Source of the DNA: Dysgonamonadaceae bacterium
GTDB lineage: Bacteria > Bacteroidota > Bacteroidia > Bacteroidales > Azobacteroidaceae
Reading direction: 5' to 3'
Assembly: GCA_031258895.1 (NCBI GenBank)
Contig: JAIRMF010000071.1
Location: forward strand, 1 to 9,329
DNA length: 9,329 nt
How positions within the stretch are numbered: position 1 is the first letter of the stretch; every line of letters begins with the position of its first letter. The position numbers and the translations under genes were made by a program. Shown one piece after another: positions 7,005 through 9,329 of the stretch. A model generated the notes under the pieces. It made no database searches. It was not told the origin of the DNA and saw only the letters and a list, made by a program, of their open reading frames with translations.

Positions 7005-7760
7005 ATGCAGAAATTTGACAAATTAACCGGCTTGATTGACGGCGACATTAGTTTCGACCGTCGTTCGCTTAGATACTTGTTTGGGATTACGAAGGAATTT
7101 CCATGGTTCCAGGCGGCGCAAATGTTATATACATTGAATCTTCTCAATTTGAAAGATGTTCGGTTTCTGCCCGAACTGCATAAAACGGCCGCATTGGTCG
7201 GCGATCGCAAGAAGCTTTTTTTTCTGGTGGAAGACGGTTTCTTCGATCCTCAACTGATGGAAATGCTCGAAAAAGAGCCTGACAACGATTTAGACGCTTT
7301 CGATAAGATTGATTCTTTATCTGGGGGCAGTATGTTAAACGGCATAGGGACCGATTCGCTTGTTTCGACGGACTACATGATTTATTTACAAACCGAACGG
7401 AGCGAAAAAGAAAACGAACCGGCAAAAGTAGAAAATCCGTTCAAACATCAGGATGTTATCGACAATTTTTTGGAAAATGAAAAGAGCTCTTCTTTACGTT
7501 TCGACATTAAGGGGATGGAGGCGTCGAAACCCTGTGATACTCCTTGTGTTGCAGATGACTATGAATATAACGACTCCGATTTATTTTCCGAAACCCTGGC
7601 AAAGATTTACCTGAAACAGGGGAAATACGAAAAGGCTCTGACTATTTTTCGTAAGCTAAATTTGGAATTTCCGGAAAAAAGTGCTTACTTTGCGGCTTTA
7701 ATCTGCGAGATTGAAGCGTTTGTTAACAGTGATGATAGTAACAATAAAAATAAAGAATAA
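7005..7760 (+). CDS. Conserved TPR-containing protein of unknown role
   Basis: A soluble, probably cytoplasmic protein of 251 residues; no signal peptide or membrane helix is visible. The N-terminal part (about 1-85) carries LFGITKEFPWFQAAQMLY and ELHKTAALVGDRKKLFFLVE, a pattern I associate with the hypothetical protein that sits between lptE and secG in many Bacteroidales. A charged, low-complexity linker follows (about 88-188). Residues 194-227 form one clear tetratricopeptide repeat (SETLAKIYLKQGKYEKALTIF). TPRs bind other proteins, but no partner is known to me. The ATG at 7005 lies just after the lptE stop. An in-frame GTG at 6999 overlaps that stop and is less likely. Tight packing suggests a role tied to LptE or to secretion, which is inference only. 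Confidence 0.85.
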   Translation: MQKFDKLTGLIDGDISFDRRSLRYLFGITKEFPWFQAAQMLYTLNLLNLKDVRFLPELHKTAALVGDRKKLFFLVEDGFFDPQLMEMLEKEPDNDLDAFDKIDSLSGGSMLNGIGTDSLVSTDYMIYLQTERSEKENEPAKVENPFKHQDVIDNFLENEKSSSLRFDIKGMEASKPCDTPCVADDYEYNDSDLFSETLAKIYLKQGKYEKALTIFRKLNLEFPEKSAYFAALICEIEAFVNSDDSNNKNKE

Positions 7761-7763
7761 AAA

Positions 7764-8114
7764 ATGTATATCTTTTCAACCGTCTTAATCGTGATTGCCT
7801 CTATTCTTCTGGTATTTTTCGTAGTCATCCAGAACTCGAAGGGAGGCGGACTTGCGGCGGGCTTTGCCTCGTCGAATCAAGTAATGGGCGTACGCAAAAC
7901 AACCGATTTTCTTGAAAAAGTGACTTGGGGGCTTGCCGTTATCGTCGTATTTTTCTGTATTCTTGCCTCCATTTCTTTCAGGCAGAATAAGGACAAAGTT
8001 TCCGGTTCACAGCTTGATATTGAAGAACCTGCTCCTGCTGTGAATCCCAATGCAACGGCGCCTTTCGGCACTGCTGTTCCGGAATCTCCGTCCACGGAAA
8101 CCCCTGCGAGATAA
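7764..8114 (+). CDS. secG: Preprotein translocase subunit SecG
   Basis: Small accessory subunit of the SecYEG channel in the inner membrane. The protein has 116 residues with two membrane segments (about 3-22 and 52-70). Between them is the family loop, QNSKGGGLAAGFASSNQVMG (23-42), followed by a Pro/Ala-rich tail (about 87-116) that is common in Bacteroidetes and not conserved. It starts three bases after the TPR gene and is the last gene of the operon, directly followed by a terminator. Confidence 0.95.
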   Translation: MYIFSTVLIVIASILLVFFVVIQNSKGGGLAAGFASSNQVMGVRKTTDFLEKVTWGLAVIVVFFCILASISFRQNKDKVSGSQLDIEEPAPAVNPNATAPFGTAVPESPSTETPAR

Positions 8115-8121
8115 CCAACTC

Positions 8122-8158
8122 TCAAAGACGAATGCAACTTTTTGCGCTCTTTGATTTT
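8122..8158 (+). terminator. Terminator of the exbB-secG operon
   Basis: TCAAAGA (8122-8128) pairs with TCTTTGA (8148-8154). Inside, GCAA (8134-8137) pairs with TTGC (8142-8145), and TTTT follows at 8155-8158. It begins eight bases after the secG stop. The T-run overlaps the -33 box of the next promoter. Confidence 0.65.
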
Positions 8159-8186
8159 GCAATGTAATTTATTTAACGTAAATTTG
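8156..8186 (+). promoter_or_regulatory. Promoter of the response regulator gene
   Basis: TTTG (8156-8159), 19 bases, then TAAATTTG (8179-8186): both elements match the Bacteroidetes consensus exactly. Start of transcription is expected near 8193, leaving about 25 bases before the ATG at 8218. Confidence 0.7.
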
Positions 8187-8217
8187 CACCGTAAGCTGCA
8201 TTATTAACAGTGTTATC

Positions 8218-8940
8218 ATGAATATTAGGGTAAACAATGGTGAAGAACGCGCCAGAATTCTTGTCGTTGATGAGGAGGCTGATATACTTGATATTCTGCG
8301 CTTAAATCTCGAGAGTGAGGGGTATATTGTAGACGCCGTCAGTTCCGGTAAGGAGGCGCTGGAGAAACTTACGCCCAAGCACCGTCTCATTATTTTGGAT
8401 GTAGTGATAAGCGATATGTCCGGATACCATGTTGCAGAGCGGTTACGGCGTGAGGATATAAGGACGCCGATTATTTTTTTGACGGCCCGTAATACGGAAA
8501 ACGATATACTCACGGGATTTTCTGTTGGTGCGGACGATTATATTTTCAAGCCGTTTTCGATTAATGAAGTAATTGCGCGTGTGAAGGCGATTACGTGGCG
8601 GGATTACGAGACGTTTCCTTCCGAGAACAAGCGTAAGAACACAGTTTCTTTCAGGAGGGTGGTTCTCAACTGCAATTCCAAGACCCTTGAGGTGAACGGA
8701 CAGAACGTTTTCATCACGAGAAAAGAGTTTGAATTACTTCTTCTTTTGATCAAGGAGCAGGGGAAGCTTTTGACGCGGGAGGACATTCTTGAAAGGGTCT
8801 GGCGAAGCGAGACTTGTGTTCTTGGGCGCACTGTTGATGTTCATATTGCCCGGATTCGCGGAAAGATTGGGGAATACGGCGTATGTTTAATTTGCCGTGT
8901 TGGATACGGATACTTGTTTGATCCCTTGGCGATTGACTGA
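8218..8940 (+). CDS. OmpR/PhoB-family response regulator
   Basis: A two-component DNA-binding regulator of 240 residues. The receiver domain (about 12-126) has the acidic pair D18/E19, the phosphate-accepting D61 (in LIILDVVISDMSGY), T89 (FLTA) and K111 (IFKPFS), so it should be phosphorylated normally. A winged-helix output domain of OmpR type follows (about 143-236), with FITRKEFELLLLLIKEQGKLL, the recognition-helix region GRTVDVHIARIRGKI, and the final GYGYLF hairpin. No histidine kinase gene is next to it; the gene has its own promoter and is bounded by terminators on both sides, so it is an orphan regulator locally. It resembles the RprY-like regulators of Bacteroides in layout, but I cannot assign it to one. 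Confidence 0.93.
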   Translation: MNIRVNNGEERARILVVDEEADILDILRLNLESEGYIVDAVSSGKEALEKLTPKHRLIILDVVISDMSGYHVAERLRREDIRTPIIFLTARNTENDILTGFSVGADDYIFKPFSINEVIARVKAITWRDYETFPSENKRKNTVSFRRVVLNCNSKTLEVNGQNVFITRKEFELLLLLIKEQGKLLTREDILERVWRSETCVLGRTVDVHIARIRGKIGEYGVCLICRVGYGYLFDPLAID

Positions 8941-8981
8941 TACGCCTGACCTGGCGACTGTGACGTCAGAACGGTTTAGCG

Positions 8982-9038
8982 AATGAACTTACCTTAAGAG
9001 TTAGACATGGAACTTTCGGTAAGTTCATTGTTGTTTTT
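8982..9038 (+). terminator. Terminator of the response regulator gene, 12-bp perfect inverted repeat
   Basis: AATGAACTTACC (8982-8993) and GGTAAGTTCATT (9018-9029) are perfect reverse complements. Inside, AGTT (8999-9002) and AACT (9011-9014) extend the helix, leaving an 8-base loop. GTTGTTTTT follows on the plus strand. Its position 41 bases after the response regulator stop fits an intrinsic terminator. It also overlaps the -33 region of the next promoter, so an operator role is possible. Confidence 0.65.
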
Positions 9039-9057
9039 AAAAAAACACTTACCTTTG
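9027..9057 (+). promoter_or_regulatory. Promoter of the leader peptide/attenuator transcript
   Basis: TACCTTTG (9050-9057) is a perfect -7 element; ATTG (9027-9030) lies 19 bases before it as a plausible -33 element. The predicted start at about 9062-9066 almost coincides with the leader ATG at 9066, so the mRNA would be nearly leaderless. Confidence 0.6.
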
Positions 9058-9065
9058 CAACCGAT

Positions 9066-9179
9066 ATGACAAAAGTGACAGCACATACCGACATAAATTT
9101 CTTGCCGAAATATTTGGTGGCGTGGGGTAATTTATTAACACACACATACACGCACATACACACACACACTACCTGCTAA
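9066..9179 (+). CDS. Leader peptide of a transcription attenuator, Thr/His-rich
   Basis: This is a 37-codon reading frame of ATG...TAA, too short for ordinary gene calling. The last 13 residues read THTYTHIHTHTTC: six Thr and four His, encoded by a CA dinucleotide repeat (ACA, CAC, with ACG, ACT and ACC also used), directly before the stop. It starts just after a good promoter and is followed 57 bases later by a strong terminator with no gene in between. That is the layout of the thr, his and other amino-acid operon leaders: scarcity of the charged tRNA stalls the ribosome in the tract and prevents termination. The upstream part (residues 1-24) has no repeated residue and matches nothing I know. 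Whether threonine, histidine or both are sensed is undecided. Translation has not been shown. Confidence 0.65.
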   Translation: MTKVTAHTDINFLPKYLVAWGNLLTHTYTHIHTHTTC

Positions 9180-9201
9180 AGCCGCGCATGCACGCGAGAG
9201 C

Positions 9202-9247
9202 GATACGGACAACAGCAAACTTTATACTTCAACATCCGCACTGTATT
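9202..9247 (+). promoter_or_regulatory. Candidate antiterminator pairing
   Basis: GATACGG (9202-9208) can pair with CTGTATT (9241-9247), five Watson-Crick pairs and two G-U. The right-hand segment is part of the left arm of the terminator hairpin, so the two structures exclude each other. Found by eye; other foldings were not compared by energy. Confidence 0.35.
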
Positions 9248-9279
9248 TTTCCCAATGGAAAACAGGGCGGTATTTTTTT
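9236..9279 (+). terminator. Attenuator terminator
   Basis: CCGC-A-CTGT (9236-9244) pairs with ACAG-G-GCGG (9262-9270) with one A-G mismatch. The stem continues through TTT/AAA and CC/GG to a CAAT loop, and is followed by TATTTTTTT. This is one of the strongest intrinsic terminators in the window and has no gene directly before it other than the leader peptide. Confidence 0.78.
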
Positions 9280-9329
9280 GTGCGCCATACTGATGCAGCG
9301 ACAAAACGCATATGGTTTTTTAAACAATA
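9280..9329. other. Sequence between attenuator and the next gene, which is off the window
   Basis: No gene start that I can defend is present in the last 50 bases. The in-frame run from an ATG at 9188 stays open to the edge but overlaps the terminator and has no recognisable protein sequence. Confidence 0.5.

Noticed and set aside
8961..8968. TGACGTCA palindrome as an operator
   Set aside because: An isolated 8-base palindrome is weak evidence; no second copy or promoter overlap was seen.
8966..9169. 67-residue minus-strand frame with Cys/Val repeats
   Set aside because: It is the complement of the CA repeat and leader peptide, runs through the inverted repeat, and has no promoter on that strand.
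9139..9170. CA dinucleotide repeat as simple microsatellite
   Set aside because: It is imperfect (ACATACACGCACATA) in ways that keep the leader frame and Thr/His codons, and it sits just before a stop and a terminator, so coding use explains it better.
9188..9329. Open frame from ATG at 9188 to the right edge
   Set aside because: It overlaps the terminator hairpin and T-run, and its residues resemble no protein I know. The true next gene most likely starts further right.

Overview
The window looks like chromosomal DNA from a member of the Bacteroidetes, most likely Bacteroidales. Promoter-like sites follow the Bacteroidetes pattern (a TTTG-like -33 element about 19-21 bases before TAnnTTTG) rather than TTGACA/TATAAT. 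Shine-Dalgarno sites are mostly absent. The gene run sigma-54 activator, lptE, TPR protein, secG, and the protein sequences themselves, are also typical of that group. The species cannot be named from the sequence.

Left edge (1-356): the first 20 codons of a type II cas9 run leftwards off the window. A tracrRNA gene is read in the opposite direction from the same AT-rich intergenic region. Its anti-repeat, small hairpin and GAAA-loop terminator can all be read directly. The CRISPR array, cas1 and cas2 are outside the window. Between the tracrRNA terminator and the next gene there are only hairpins.

Minus-strand block (357-3902): a complete GH95-type alpha-L-fucosidase lipoprotein with its own promoter, and upstream of it NAD kinase (nadK).

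Plus-strand block (4030-8114): six tightly packed genes, exbB/tolQ, exbD, a receiver-less sigma-54 activator, lptE, a TPR protein and secG. Gaps are from -3 to 87 bases and a rho-independent-type terminator closes the run. Most of these genes serve the cell envelope: proton-driven energy transfer, LPS export and protein secretion.

Right part (8122-9329): an orphan OmpR-type response regulator has its own promoter and is followed by a very strong inverted repeat that acts as its probable terminator. The last 280 bases carry no ordinary gene. They look like a complete transcription attenuator: a promoter, a 37-codon leader peptide ending in a Thr/His-rich tract written in a CA repeat, a possible antiterminator, and a strong terminator with a T-run. 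The controlled operon, probably threonine or histidine biosynthesis, should begin just beyond the right edge. This attenuator and the cas9/tracrRNA locus are the two items most worth following up.
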